Below are positions 8,084 through 15,423 of a stretch of 43,220 nt of DNA, piece by piece. This stretch comes from JARFUG01 sp050485365. Its GTDB lineage: Bacteria > Desulfobacterota > Desulfuromonadia > Desulfuromonadales > JACZKF01. The notes beneath the pieces are model-generated. The model was not told where the DNA came from, did no database searches, and was given only the letters and a program-made list of their open reading frames with translations. Positions within the stretch are counted from its first letter, which is position 1; each line of letters starts with the position of its first letter. The stretch spans positions 1-43,220 of the forward strand of contig JBJHBH010000018.1 of assembly GCA_050485365.1 (NCBI GenBank), read 5' to 3'. A program made the translations under genes and the position numbers.

Positions 8084-10326
8084 GCACGGCCCTGAAAAAG
8101 GAGGAAGAGCAGAGCGGCGCCGACCCGAACGTCCTCGTTCATCCGTCGGCCAAACGCACCATCACCGTGGCCGTCGCAGGAAATCCCAACGCGGGGAAAT
8201 CGACCCTCATCAACGCCATCGCGGGGACGCGCCTGCACGTTGGCAACTGGCCCGGCGTCACGGTGGAGAAGAAGGAGGCGTCCTTTGACTACAAGGGGCA
8301 GCGCATACGCCTCGTCGATCTCCCCGGCACCTATTCTCTCTCCCCCTACACGCAGGAGGAGATCGTCGCTCGCGACTATCTGGTGAAAGAGCGTCCCGAT
8401 CTGATCATCAACGTCGTCGACGCCACCAATCTCGAGCGAAATCTCTACCTGACGGTTCAACTTCTGGAGCTCGGCATCCCCGTCGTTATGGCGCTGAACA
8501 TCTTCGACGAGGCCGAGGCCAAGGGGTACCGCATCGATATTGCGGCCATCGAGAAGATGCTCGGCATCGCAGTCGTGCCCACCGCTGCGACAAAGAAGAC
8601 AGGGCTCGACGATCTTCTCGGCACCGTCCTGAAGGCGGCCGAAAAGGGAGCGGAAGCGGCGCCGGCAAAGCTCAACTACGGAGGGGACATCGAAGAGGCG
8701 GTGAGCCGCACCCAAAAGGAACTCGACGAGGTCTACCCCGAGGTCGCCGGGAGATATCCGCTGCGCTGGCTGTCTTTGAAGCTGATGGAGGGAGATTCTC
8801 ATGTCGCCAAGGAAGTCAATCTCGGCGATTCCGTCATCTCCAATGAAGCGCTTTCGCACCTTCGAACGGCCCACGGCGACGATATCGAGTCGCTGATGGC
8901 CGATGCCCGCTACGCGCTGGCTTCGGGGCTCACCCGCGAGGTGCTGCAGAAGCCCGAGCTACAAAAAATCGAGCTGACCGAAAAGATCGACCGCATCGTG
9001 CTCAACCGCTATCTCGGCATCCCGATCTTTCTCGGGATGATGTGGCTCGTCTTCAAGCTGACCTTCGACATCTCTACCCCCTTTGTCGAATGGCTCGAGG
9101 AGATGTTCGCCGGCCCCTTCGCCCGTTGGACCGAGGCGGGCATGGGGGCGCTCGGAGCCCCCGACTGGACCGTCTCTCTGGCCATCGAAGGGGTGATGGC
9201 CGGGGCGGGCTTCGTCCTCGTCTTCGTCCCCGTCATCTTCGCCATGATGTTCTTCATCACCTTTTTGGAGGGGAGCGGGTACATGGCCCGCGCCGCCTTC
9301 GTCATGGATCGGGCCATGCACACCATCGGGTTGCACGGCAAGTCGTTCATCCCGATGATTCTCGGGTTCGGCTGCAACGTCCCGGCGATCTACGCCACGC
9401 GCACCCTCGAGAACCCCCGCGACAAGGCGTTGACGGCCCTGCTGATTCCGCTGATGTCGTGCGGGGCGCGCCTGCCGGTCTACGTCCTTTTCGCCGCGGT
9501 CTTCTTCGCCGGCAACGCCGGGACGGTCATCTGGTCCCTCTACGTCCTGGGGATCGCGCTGGCCATTATGATGGGGCTCATCTTCAAGAAGACCCTCTTT
9601 CGGGGAGAGGCTCCCATGTTCATCATGGAGCTCCCCCCCTACCGCATGCCCTCCTTGCGCAGCCTGTGCGTGCATACCTGGGAGAAGGGGAAACACTTTC
9701 TCATCAAGGCGGGAACGTACATCTTCGCCGTCTCCATCTTCGTCTGGTTTTTGCTGAACACCCCTTGGGGGGTCGAAGACAAGAAAGATTCGTATCTCGG
9801 CCAGGCGGGGCAGGCCGTCGCTCCGGTCTTCGCACCTCTGGGCTTCGGCACCTGGGAGGCTTCGGCCTCTCTCATCACCGGGATCATCGCCAAGGAGATC
9901 GTCGTCGCGTCGATGGGCGAGATCTACACCCCCGGCGCCTTCGAGGAGGCCCTTGCCGACGGGGAGGAAGCGCCCACCTTCGGAGAGGATCTCGTCGAGA
10001 TCGTCACCACCTTCGGCGGTGCCTTCCGGGAGGCCGGCGCGGCCGTCTTCTCCACCTTCGGCGTGAGTGTCTTCGACATGGAGGAGGAAGAAGGGCTCTC
10101 GCCCCTCAAAGATGCGGTGAGCGGCGCCTTCACGCCCCTGTCGGCCTTCGCCTTCATGGCCTTCGTTCTGCTCTACATGCCGTGCGTCGTCGTCGCCATC
10201 GCCATGCGTCAGGAGTTCGGCTCCTGGAAGTGGTTCGGCGTCGCTTTCGCCTACCAGAGTGTTCTCGCCTGGAGCGTCGCCTTCATCATCTTCCAGGTGG
10301 GCACTCTGCTGGGGCTGGGGGGCTGA
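8080..10326 (+). CDS. feoB: Ferrous iron transporter FeoB
   Basis: A 748-residue inner-membrane Fe(II) transporter with an N-terminal G-protein domain: G1 GNPNAGKS at 34-41, G2 region NWPGVTVEKKE, G3 DLPGTYSLSPYT and G4 NIFD. A helical spacer follows. The membrane part starts near residue 310 with NRYLGIPIFLGMMWLVF and contains the Gate motifs, including SGYMARAAFVMDR, ILGFGCNVPAIYATRTLE and SCGARLPVYVLFAA. The conserved Cys in GFGCNVPA and SCGARLP are present. The length is usual for the family. Start ATG 8080 overlaps the feoA stop; ten acidic/basic residues precede the G domain. All key residues look intact. Confidence 0.98.
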   Translation: MSTALKKEEEQSGADPNVLVHPSAKRTITVAVAGNPNAGKSTLINAIAGTRLHVGNWPGVTVEKKEASFDYKGQRIRLVDLPGTYSLSPYTQEEIVARDYLVKERPDLIINVVDATNLERNLYLTVQLLELGIPVVMALNIFDEAEAKGYRIDIAAIEKMLGIAVVPTAATKKTGLDDLLGTVLKAAEKGAEAAPAKLNYGGDIEEAVSRTQKELDEVYPEVAGRYPLRWLSLKLMEGDSHVAKEVNLGDSVISNEALSHLRTAHGDDIESLMADARYALASGLTREVLQKPELQKIELTEKIDRIVLNRYLGIPIFLGMMWLVFKLTFDISTPFVEWLEEMFAGPFARWTEAGMGALGAPDWTVSLAIEGVMAGAGFVLVFVPVIFAMMFFITFLEGSGYMARAAFVMDRAMHTIGLHGKSFIPMILGFGCNVPAIYATRTLENPRDKALTALLIPLMSCGARLPVYVLFAAVFFAGNAGTVIWSLYVLGIALAIMMGLIFKKTLFRGEAPMFIMELPPYRMPSLRSLCVHTWEKGKHFLIKAGTYIFAVSIFVWFLLNTPWGVEDKKDSYLGQAGQAVAPVFAPLGFGTWEASASLITGIIAKEIVVASMGEIYTPGAFEEALADGEEAPTFGEDLVEIVTTFGGAFREAGAAVFSTFGVSVFDMEEEEGLSPLKDAVSGAFTPLSAFAFMAFVLLYMPCVVVAIAMRQEFGSWKWFGVAFAYQSVLAWSVAFIIFQVGTLLGLGG

Positions 10327-10327
10327 G

Positions 10328-10456
10328 ATGGGCGCCGCGGATATCTTCTGGATGATCGCCATCCTGGGGGGAGCTGGGTATCTCCTTTACCGCTCCTTCC
10401 GGAATAAAAAAGGTCCCTGCGGCTGCGATGGGTGCGGCTGCGACAAGAAACCGTGA
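10328..10456 (+). CDS. FeoB-associated Cys-rich membrane peptide
   Basis: A 42-residue peptide starting 1 nt after the feoB stop. One membrane segment (about residues 5-22, IFWMIAILGGAGYLLYR) is followed by a basic patch and a CGCDGCGCDKK tail with four cysteines in CxCxxCxC spacing. This is the FeoB-associated Cys-rich membrane protein family, occupying the FeoC position. A role in binding iron, or in stabilising or regulating FeoB, is inferred from family and context. Confidence 0.85.
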   Translation: MGAADIFWMIAILGGAGYLLYRSFRNKKGPCGCDGCGCDKKP

Positions 10457-10488
10457 AGTAGACTCAATCAAGCAGGAGGAAATGCCGT

Positions 10489-11280
10489 ATGCGCAGGTTC
10501 GTTGTCGTTGTTGGAATGTTTTTGACCATGGCCGTCCCCGTTCACGTCTTTGCCGCCCATCCTCTGGTGAGCGACGATGCAGGCACCGTCGGCAGAGGAG
10601 GATTCGAGTTGGAAATCAGCAACGAGCTCGCCTTCGATCGGGAGACGATCGACGGCGTCCGTCATCGGGCGCGCGGTGTCGAAGTGGCCGCCGTCGGCAC
10701 CTACGGCATCACCGACGATCTCGATTTCGTCGTCGAGGTCCCCTATCAGTGGAGCCGCATCAAGGCGGGGGGCGTCGTTGAGTTCGAGGAGGACGGCATC
10801 GCCGATACCACCGTCGAGCTCAAATGGCGCTTTTTCGAGGCCGAGCGCGGCGCCTACGCCCTGAAGCCGTCGATCGTTCTGCCCACCGGAGATGAGGACA
10901 GGGGGCTCGGCAACGGAAGGGTCGCCTTCGGATTGACCTTCATCGCCAGCCGCGAATTCGAGCCGGTCGATCTGCATCTGAATCTCGGGTATCTGCGCAA
11001 CGAGTTCAAGCTGCAGGCGGATCGGGAAGAGAACCGCCGCGATCTCTGGCACGCCTCTCTGGCGGTCGTGCGCAGCCTGACGGAGCGTCTCGACCTTGTA
11101 GCGGACATCGGCATCGAAAGAAACGGCGAGCGCGGTTCGAATCGTCATCCGGCGTTCGCGCTGGTCGGGCTGATCTGCTCGGTCGCCGACAATCTCGATG
11201 TCAGCCTGGGCACGAAGTTCGGCCTCAATAATGCCGAAACCGATTTCGCGCTGCTGGCCGGGGTCACTCTCGGTTTCTGA
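10489..11280 (+). CDS. Outer-membrane beta-barrel protein (phenol-degradation MetA-like family)
   Basis: A 263-residue exported protein. The signal peptide covers about residues 1-22 (RRFVVVVGMFLTMAVPVHVFA, cut before AHPLV). The mature part begins HPLVSDDAGTVGRGGFELEISNE and continues as alternating amphipathic strands (VAAVGTYGITDDLDFVVEVPYQW, KPSIVLPTGDEDRGLGNG), ending in Phe (LLAGVTLGF), the typical outer-membrane barrel terminus. This fits the MetA-pathway phenol-degradation/transporter family (PF13557), whose role is poorly defined. AGGAGG precedes ATG 10489, only 32 nt after the iron operon, so it may be co-transcribed with feo. A strong terminator follows. Confidence 0.75.
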   Translation: MRRFVVVVGMFLTMAVPVHVFAAHPLVSDDAGTVGRGGFELEISNELAFDRETIDGVRHRARGVEVAAVGTYGITDDLDFVVEVPYQWSRIKAGGVVEFEEDGIADTTVELKWRFFEAERGAYALKPSIVLPTGDEDRGLGNGRVAFGLTFIASREFEPVDLHLNLGYLRNEFKLQADREENRRDLWHASLAVVRSLTERLDLVADIGIERNGERGSNRHPAFALVGLICSVADNLDVSLGTKFGLNNAETDFALLAGVTLGF

Positions 11281-11313
11281 GTCCCTTGTCGCCATTCTCT
11301 CGAGTTGCCTTCG

Positions 11314-11354
11314 CGCCGCCGGGCGATCCCCTCGATCGTCCGGCGGCGTTTTTT
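11314..11354 (+). terminator. Intrinsic terminator after the feo/outer-membrane protein unit
   Basis: CGCCGCCGG (11314-11322) pairs with CCGGCGGCG (11340-11348); the inner CGAT/ATCG extends the stem; six T residues follow (11349-11354). Confidence 0.9.
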
Positions 11355-11508
11355 CGTGCGGTGCGTTCCGCAGATGCTCGAATGAGTTTCGGTGCAACAA
11401 TTCCTTTCACCTTCGATCCCCTCATGATAGAGTTCTTTTCCGCCGTTTCGACGGCCAAAAACCTCACAGGGCGCGCCCGGCAAGCGCGCGCGAAAAGGAG
11501 AGAGACGG

Positions 11509-12087
11509 ATGACGCAGAAGATCGACAAGTTCTGGCTCGACCGCGACAAGGCCCTGCTCCTCATCATCGATGTTCAGGAGCGGCTGATTCCCGCCATGCC
11601 GAAGAAACCGTACAGGGAAGTGCTCGGCAGCATCGAGCTGCTGCTCAAGGGGGCGCGCCAGATCGACCTGCCGGTCGTCGTCACCGAGCAGTACCCCAAA
11701 GGGCTGGGGCATACGGTCCCCGAGCTTGAAGAGGCCTGCAAGGGGGCCGTCGTGACGAAGGTGAGCTTCGGCTCGTGCGGCGAGCCGACCTTTCTCGAAG
11801 AGCTCAAGAAGCAGGGGCGCAGCCAGATCATCGTCACGGGGATGGAAGCGCACGTCTGCGTCTACCAGACCGTCCTGGGGCTTCTCGGTGCGGGATACGA
11901 CGTGCATCTGGTTCGTGACGGGATCATCTCCAGACGCAAGAGCGACTATCTCAATTCCCTCGAGCTCGCCCGCGACGCGGGGGCGGTGGTGACGACGGCC
12001 GAGACGGTCCTCTTCCAGGTCCTTCGCGCTTCGACGGCTCCTGAATTCAAGGCCGTTTCGGCCCTCGTCAAGGACCGTCCGACGTGA
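11509..12087 (+). CDS. Isochorismatase-family cysteine hydrolase
   Basis: A 192-residue protein with the full catalytic triad of the family: Asp21 in LLLIIDVQERL, Lys84 in VVTKVSFGS and Cys117 in GMEAHVCVYQT, plus the conserved VVVTEQYPKGLG. It resembles the YcaC/nicotinamidase-like hydrolases of about 190 residues; the substrate cannot be told. It is cytoplasmic. ATG 11509 is preceded by AAGGAGAG. A MazG-like gene starts 31 nt downstream on the same strand. Confidence 0.88.
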   Translation: MTQKIDKFWLDRDKALLLIIDVQERLIPAMPKKPYREVLGSIELLLKGARQIDLPVVVTEQYPKGLGHTVPELEEACKGAVVTKVSFGSCGEPTFLEELKKQGRSQIIVTGMEAHVCVYQTVLGLLGAGYDVHLVRDGIISRRKSDYLNSLELARDAGAVVTTAETVLFQVLRASTAPEFKAVSALVKDRPT

Positions 12088-12118
12088 GGACGACCGGCGG
12101 CGGGACGCAGGCGCATCG

Positions 12119-12385
12119 ATGAAGCAATACGGCGAGATCTATCGGGCCGCTTTGCAAAGATGGGGCGAGGATGCCCAGTTCGACCAGGCGGTGGAGGAGT
12201 GCGCCGAGTTGATCACGGCATTGAAGCACTACAGGCGCGGGAGGGTGTCGCAGGAGGCGATCGTCGCCGAGCTCGCCGACGTGGCGCTCATGGTCGGGCA
12301 GCTCTCGTATATGCTCGGCGAGTCGAAGGTGGAGGAGGCGATCGAGAGAAAGGTCGAGAAGCTGCGCGAGCTTCTTCAGGTCTGA
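12119..12385 (+). CDS. MazG-like all-alpha NTP pyrophosphohydrolase
   Basis: An 88-residue helical protein. FDQAVEECAELITALKHYRRG followed by AIVAELADVALMVGQL gives the E-x-x-E ... E-x-x-D metal-binding pattern of MazG/phosphoribosyl-ATP pyrophosphatase-type enzymes. It is predicted to hydrolyse a nucleoside triphosphate to monophosphate and pyrophosphate, perhaps as a housecleaning enzyme. It converges with the acyltransferase gene, the two stop codons being 3 nt apart, so read-through transcripts would overlap. Confidence 0.8.
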   Translation: MKQYGEIYRAALQRWGEDAQFDQAVEECAELITALKHYRRGRVSQEAIVAELADVALMVGQLSYMLGESKVEEAIERKVEKLRELLQV

Positions 12386-12388
12386 CCT

Positions 12389-13180
12389 TCAGGGCGTCTC
12401 CTCTTTTTGCCAGGCGGCAAGCCGCTCCTCGATGAAGGCGATCACCGCGGCGTGCTGCGTCTGGCCGCTCCCTTCGACGCTGAGGGGCTCGCCGAAGGCG
12501 ATGTGGATCGTCTTGGACGGGTCGACGGGGCCGAAATCCTTGAGCATCCGTCCGTTGCTCCAGGCGTCGGTCTTCAGCGCGACGGGGATGACCGGAACCC
12601 CGGCCCGCTTGGCCAGCTTGACGCCGATGGTGTTGAACTGGGCGGGGTCGAAGTCGACGGTGCGGGTCGTCTGCGGGAAGACGACGACCGAGATGCCGGC
12701 CTCGAGCCGCCTGGCCCCTTCCTCCATCACCACCTTGAAGTCGTCTCTGGGGTTGACGCGCTCGACCACCACCGGATCGCGCGATCGCATCACGTGCCGA
12801 AAGACAGGGTATTCGACCAGGCTCTTCTTGACGACGAAGGTGGAGTGCTTGTGCAGGCCGATGAAGGTCGGAAGAACGAAGGTTTCCAGCGTGCTCATGT
12901 GATTGCCGACGAAGACGCAGGGACCCTCGGTTTCGGCGAGGTGCCGCACCCCTTCGATGTGGAAGCGGGCGCCGACGGCCTCGAGCATCTCGATAATGCG
13001 CTTGCTGCTGGCGTTCCAGACAGCGTTGTCGAATTTCCCCTGCCGCGCCTGGCGGCTCGAGCTCCACACGAGCCCGAACATCGGCAGGTAGAAAAAGAGC
13101 GACGGGAACATCTTTCGCGTGGTGGGGACGGTGCGCTCGGGGCTCCGGTAGTCTTCTCCCGGAGAGATCTGGATGGACAA
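12389..13180 (-). CDS. PlsC-like 1-acylglycerol-3-phosphate acyltransferase
   Basis: A 263-residue PlsC-domain protein with a hydrophobic N-terminal segment (FPSLFFYLPMFGLVWS). Motif I is NHMSTLET (H-x4-E instead of the usual H-x4-D), motif II-like VERVNPRDDF, motif III FPQTTRT (usual FPEGTR) and motif IV near GVPVIPVALK. It probably transfers an acyl group to a lysophospholipid, but the acidic and glycine substitutions make the exact reaction uncertain. I chose TTG 13180 because GGAGGAG lies about 5 nt upstream; the open frame continues to an ATG at 13261 with no ribosome site, overlapping the upstream gene. Confidence 0.78.
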   Translation of the reverse strand: MSIQISPGEDYRSPERTVPTTRKMFPSLFFYLPMFGLVWSSSRQARQGKFDNAVWNASSKRIIEMLEAVGARFHIEGVRHLAETEGPCVFVGNHMSTLETFVLPTFIGLHKHSTFVVKKSLVEYPVFRHVMRSRDPVVVERVNPRDDFKVVMEEGARRLEAGISVVVFPQTTRTVDFDPAQFNTIGVKLAKRAGVPVIPVALKTDAWSNGRMLKDFGPVDPSKTIHIAFGEPLSVEGSGQTQHAAVIAFIEERLAAWQKEETP

Positions 13181-13235
13181 CGGCTCCTCCGCAGATGTGA
13201 TGGGGTCGGTCGGCGCGCGTGAACCGGCTGGATTC

Positions 13236-13766
13236 TCAGAAGATGGCCGCCAGGCGCTCATACGATTTGCGCAGGCGCCGCGAGGTGGTCAGCAGCAGCC
13301 CCTCCAGAAGCTTGATGCCCAGCTCCGGGCGCTCGGAAAGGAGCAGGCGGAAGCTCTCGCGGGTCAGGACGATCAGATCGGTGGTGTCGACGGCCGAGGC
13401 CGTCTCGTAGCGCGGATCTCCCTGCAGAAAGGCGATCTCTCCCAGAATGGCGCCGCGGCTGAAGATCCCCAGAACGATCGATTTGCCGCCCAGCTCGGTC
13501 TTTTTGTTGAGCTGCACCCGGCCGCTGACGACAAAGACGATGTAGCTGCCCGGATCGCCGTCCTTCCAGATCGTTTCACCGGAGGAGACCCGGCGACAGC
13601 GGAAATAGTGGGCGACTTCGCTCAGATCTTCATCGGCGAGAAATGTCAGGAATTTCAACTCTTCTTTCATCAGACCACACAGACGATCGGGACATTCCCC
13701 CTTTTTGCACGACTCTTCGTCGGTCAAAACGATTTCGTCTTCGTGGGGCGATGAGGGGGTCTTCAT
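13236..13766 (-). CDS. Cyclic nucleotide-binding domain protein
   Basis: A 176-residue protein made essentially of one cyclic nucleotide-binding beta-roll: VSSGETIWKDGDPGSYIVFVVSGRVQLNKK, then the phosphate-binding-cassette region GEIAFLQGDPRYETASAV, then a C-terminal helix. No helix-turn-helix follows, so it is not a full CRP/FNR regulator. The first 30 residues include a CxxxxCxxxxC run (SCKKGECPDRLCG) that might bind metal. It is probably a sensor or allosteric subunit. It lies 55 nt upstream of the acyltransferase (TTG start) on the same strand and may be co-transcribed with it, and is divergent from the nitroreductase. Confidence 0.85.
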   Translation of the reverse strand: MKTPSSPHEDEIVLTDEESCKKGECPDRLCGLMKEELKFLTFLADEDLSEVAHYFRCRRVSSGETIWKDGDPGSYIVFVVSGRVQLNKKTELGGKSIVLGIFSRGAILGEIAFLQGDPRYETASAVDTTDLIVLTRESFRLLLSERPELGIKLLEGLLLTTSRRLRKSYERLAAIF

Positions 13767-13926
13767 GGCTCGCTCCGGCTCATTGTAGGAATCCCCTTGG
13801 GGATCGGCTCGGGATTATACGCCTTTTTCGATTCCGTTGCATGAAAAACTTTATCAACCGCCGCCCATCGGTCAACGCGCGCCCACCATGTGTCGCTGAC
13901 TGCTGAGGCCGACGAAAGGAGTCTCC

Positions 13927-14451
13927 ATGCTCGAACTGCTGCAGCAACGAAGAAGCGTCCGTTCGTTCGAGGCGCGCCCGATTGAAAAGGAGAAGGTCGA
14001 CATCCTCATGGAGGCCGCCCTGCGTTCGCCGTCCTCGCGGGGACGCAACCCCTGGGAGCTCGTCTTCGTCACCGAGCCGGCCACCCTCGCGGCCCTCGGT
14101 CAGGCCAAGGCGCACGGCTCGGGATTTCTCGCCGAGGCCCCTCTGGCCGTCGCCGTGTGCGCCGACCCTGCCAAGTGCGACGTCTGGGTGGAGGACTGCG
14201 CCATCGCGGCAATCATCCTCCAACTCACCGCCGAATCGCTGGGGCTCGGTAGCTGCTGGGCGCAGATCCGCCTTAGAGAGCACGGCGACGGCGTGAGCGC
14301 CGAGGATTACGTGCGCAAGACGCTGGATCTGCCCGAGGGCTACACGGTGGCGGCCGTCCTCGGAATCGGGTATCCTCAAGGGCGCCCCGCCCCGCACCCG
14401 AAAGAGTCGCTCCCCAGCGGAAAGATCCATCGGGAGCGCTTCGGGCGGTAG
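13927..14451 (+). CDS. Nitroreductase-family FMN protein
   Basis: A 174-residue flavoprotein. N-terminal LLQQRRSVRSFEARPI with RRSVR is the FMN phosphate-binding signature, RSPSSRGRNPWELVFV the flavin-contacting loop, and AVLGIGYPQGRP the C-terminal FMN segment. It would use NAD(P)H to reduce nitro, quinone or enone substrates; the physiological target is unknown. Length is at the short end of the family. AAGGAG precedes ATG 13927. The class II aldolase gene begins 17 nt after its stop, so they form an operon. Confidence 0.88.
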   Translation: MLELLQQRRSVRSFEARPIEKEKVDILMEAALRSPSSRGRNPWELVFVTEPATLAALGQAKAHGSGFLAEAPLAVAVCADPAKCDVWVEDCAIAAIILQLTAESLGLGSCWAQIRLREHGDGVSAEDYVRKTLDLPEGYTVAAVLGIGYPQGRPAPHPKESLPSGKIHRERFGR

Positions 14452-14468
14452 CAGACCAGGAGGACTGC

Positions 14469-15146
14469 ATGGAAGGAGTCATCAAGTTCGACCTGCACCA
14501 CACCCCGGCGCCTCCGCTCCCTGTCGAGGAGCTGCGCGAGCTCGGCGCCTGGCGCACGGTGCTGCACCGACTCGCCCTCATCGGGCAGGACCCCGCGCGC
14601 TACGACGGGTTCGCCTTCGGGAACCTGAGCCGGCGCCTTGCGCCCTTCGATGCTCCCGAAGCGTACAGACGCTTCGTGATCACCGGTACCCAGACCGGCG
14701 GCATCGAACGGCTCGGGCCGCAGGGGTATGCGCTGGTGAGCGAGTGCCGCCCCGAGATCAACCGCGTGGTGGCCGAGGGGCCGGTGCGCCCATCGGCCGA
14801 GGCGCTCACCCACGGGACGCTCTACGCCCTCGACCCCGGTGTGCGCTGGGTGATGCACGTCCATTCGCCCGAGATCTGGCGACGGGCGCATGAGCTCGCC
14901 ATCCCCTGCACCTCAGCGCAGGCCGCCTACGGCTCGACCGCTCTCGCCGAAGAGATCCGCACCCTGCTGTCCGATTCCGCTCTCTTTGCACGGCAGATAC
15001 TGGCCCTCCCCGGGCACGAAGACGGCATCTTTTCCTTCGGGGCCACCGCTGAGGAGGCGGGGAGCGTCCTGCTTCGCTATCTCGCCCGGGCGCTCGAGCT
15101 CGACGATTCGGAGCGCCATCGAGCGAATGAGGAAAATTTATCTTGA
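14469..15146 (+). CDS. Class II aldolase/adducin-family protein
   Basis: A 225-residue protein with the class II aldolase fold: GNLSRRL, TGTQTGGIERL, RPSAEALTHGTLY (catalytic Glu region), VMHVHSPEIW (first two metal His) and LPGHEDGIFSFG (third His). L-fuculose-phosphate aldolase, ribulose-5-phosphate epimerase or methylthioribulose-phosphate dehydratase activities occur in this superfamily; nothing around it decides among them. AGGAGG precedes ATG 14469 and it is paired with the nitroreductase. Confidence 0.82.
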   Translation: MEGVIKFDLHHTPAPPLPVEELRELGAWRTVLHRLALIGQDPARYDGFAFGNLSRRLAPFDAPEAYRRFVITGTQTGGIERLGPQGYALVSECRPEINRVVAEGPVRPSAEALTHGTLYALDPGVRWVMHVHSPEIWRRAHELAIPCTSAQAAYGSTALAEEIRTLLSDSALFARQILALPGHEDGIFSFGATAEEAGSVLLRYLARALELDDSERHRANEENLS

Positions 15147-15262
15147 TCCGACCCTGCGTTTTCTCGTAGGCTAGGGTTCATTCACGCCATCCGAAGTGCG
15201 CAAGCGCACACTCGATCCACAGTCGATTTCCAATGCGGTCCGCTTCGGTCCGCCGTCCCATC
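15147..15262 (+). other. Structured 3' untranslated stretch upstream of a terminator
   Basis: No gene. It holds a perfect GTGCGC-AA-GCGCAC hairpin near 15197-15210 and GCGGTCCGCTTCGGTCCGC near 15235-15253, leading into the terminator at 15263. It may simply be the structured tail of the aldolase mRNA or a 3'-derived small RNA. Confidence 0.35.
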
Positions 15263-15289
15263 GAGCCGATTCCGTCGGCTCTTTTTTTT
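15263..15289 (+). terminator. Intrinsic terminator
   Basis: GAGCCGA (15263-15269) and TCGGCTC (15275-15281) around a 5-nt loop, followed by eight T residues (15282-15289). It ends the nitroreductase/aldolase unit. Confidence 0.9.
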
Positions 15290-15327
15290 CCTCGCTCGTC
15301 CTCCTTCCCCCCGAAAACCCCGTAGCC

Positions 15328-15355
15328 CTTGCAATTTCTCATACTTTGGTAGAAT
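15328..15355 (+). promoter_or_regulatory. Probable sigma-70 promoter of the trehalose module
   Basis: CTTGCA (15328-15333), a 16-nt spacer and TAGAAT (15350-15355), located between the preceding terminator and the start of the fusion gene. Confidence 0.45.
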
Positions 15356-15423
15356 CAAACTTTGACGCATCTGCTGTTCTGTGTTCTTCGCCAGATGCGG
15401 ACCACGCAAGGAGGATGAACCGA

